DNA of 7,109 nt from CAZAKZ01 sp964485695 (lineage in GTDB: Bacteria > Planctomycetota > JAFGQW01). A program made the position numbers and the translations under genes. Where the stretch lies: positions 1-7,109 of the forward strand of contig CAZAKZ010000221.1 of the NCBI GenBank assembly GCA_964485695.1, read 5' to 3'. Of the stretch, positions 6,991-7,109 are shown piece by piece. Each line of letters begins with the position of its first letter. The stretch's first letter is position 1. The notes under the pieces were generated by a model. The model saw only the letters and a list, made by a program, of their open reading frames with translations. It was not told the origin of the DNA and searched no databases.

Positions 6991-7017
6991 GCCGGCCTCG
7001 GGACGGGCCGGCTTTTT
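6991..7017 (+). terminator. Intrinsic terminator of the kinase gene
   Basis: GCCGGCC (6991-6997) and GGCCGGC (7006-7012) form a perfect 7-bp GC-only stem with an 8-base loop, followed at once by five Ts (7013-7017). It sits 21 bases after the kinase stop codon and is a textbook Rho-independent terminator. It is also the likely targeting structure for the group II intron that begins three bases further on. Confidence 0.88.
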
Positions 7018-7020
7018 CAT

Positions 7021-7109
7021 GTGTGCCGGGCATGCTCGACAGCTTGGAGGTGAGAGTCCTCTACCCAACCTGATGGAGGTGAAGGGTTAGCGAAGCGCAA
7101 GGGTGAAAT
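7021..7109 (+). mobile_element. 5' end of a group II intron, probably class IIC (partial)
   Basis: The sequence from 7021 begins GTGTG, matching the group II intron 5' consensus GUGYG. It goes on with GCCGGGCATG, then a hairpin TGGAGG/CCTCTA (7045-7050 with 7058-7063, one G-U pair) closing a TGAGAGT loop. It ends with GGTTAGCG and GCAAGGGTG (7086-7104). These pieces resemble the domain I start of bacterial group II introns, in which I recall 'GGTGAAAGTCC' and 'GTTAGCnnAnGGCAAGGGTG' blocks. The site is also right: class IIC introns insert just downstream of intrinsic terminators, and here TTTTTCAT would be the 5' exon carrying the IBS1 contact. Only 89 bases are in the window. The rest of the ribozyme and any reverse transcriptase/maturase gene would lie to the right. 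Family recognition is from memory. Confidence 0.62.

Noticed and set aside
5344..7068. A 574-residue open frame on the minus strand opposite the kinase TPR region
   Set aside because: It is a by-product of the GC-rich codon pattern of the kinase gene on the other strand. It runs through the terminator and the intron start, has no recognisable domain, and overlaps a gene with clear domains along its whole length.

Overview
The window is GC-rich DNA (roughly 60-65% by eye), most likely from a member of the Planctomycetota or a close relative. The main clue is the pair at 2563-6969: an ECF-type sigma factor followed by a very long Hanks-type Ser/Thr kinase. The kinase has a DWG (not DFG) magnesium motif, one transmembrane helix, about eleven TPR repeats and a C-terminal block (AAQAGCGKGKDA, then LPEKDQ and a LEALEKR-like end). 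I recognise this whole layout from planctomycete kinases. The phylum call is from memory of these families, not from a search.

Layout, left to right. Bases 1-65 contain a GGGGTCAAGTGTC-like stretch that resembles the ends of IS200/REP-type transposase elements. It abuts an unrecognised 252-residue reading frame (66-824) that has no ribosome binding site and may have lost its true N-terminus. Converging on it from the minus strand is a lipoprotein gene (852-1667) with a clear lipobox and a CsgG/LpoB/TolB-N-like look. A divergent spacer carries an inverted repeat and a plausible promoter. It leads to a beta-class carbonic anhydrase (1839-2480), complete with all zinc ligands.

The signalling pair follows. 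The sigma gene (2563-3243) has a TACAAT hexamer ending 7 bases before its ATG and no Shine-Dalgarno sequence, so its mRNA is probably leaderless. A 123-base spacer with an AT-rich island and a perfect 6-bp, triloop hairpin separates it from the kinase gene (start chosen at 3367, with GGAG 6 bases upstream). The kinase probably senses or scaffolds something through its external TPR half and controls transcription with or through the sigma factor; this link is inferred from gene order.

The kinase gene ends in a strong intrinsic terminator (6991-7017). Three bases after its T-run, at 7021, begins a GTGTG-led sequence that looks like the 5' end of a group II intron, cut off by the window edge. 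Insertion just after an intrinsic terminator is the hallmark of group IIC introns. It is the most interesting junction in the window. No rRNA, tRNA or CRISPR array was seen, and there is no gene-free stretch over 300 bases.
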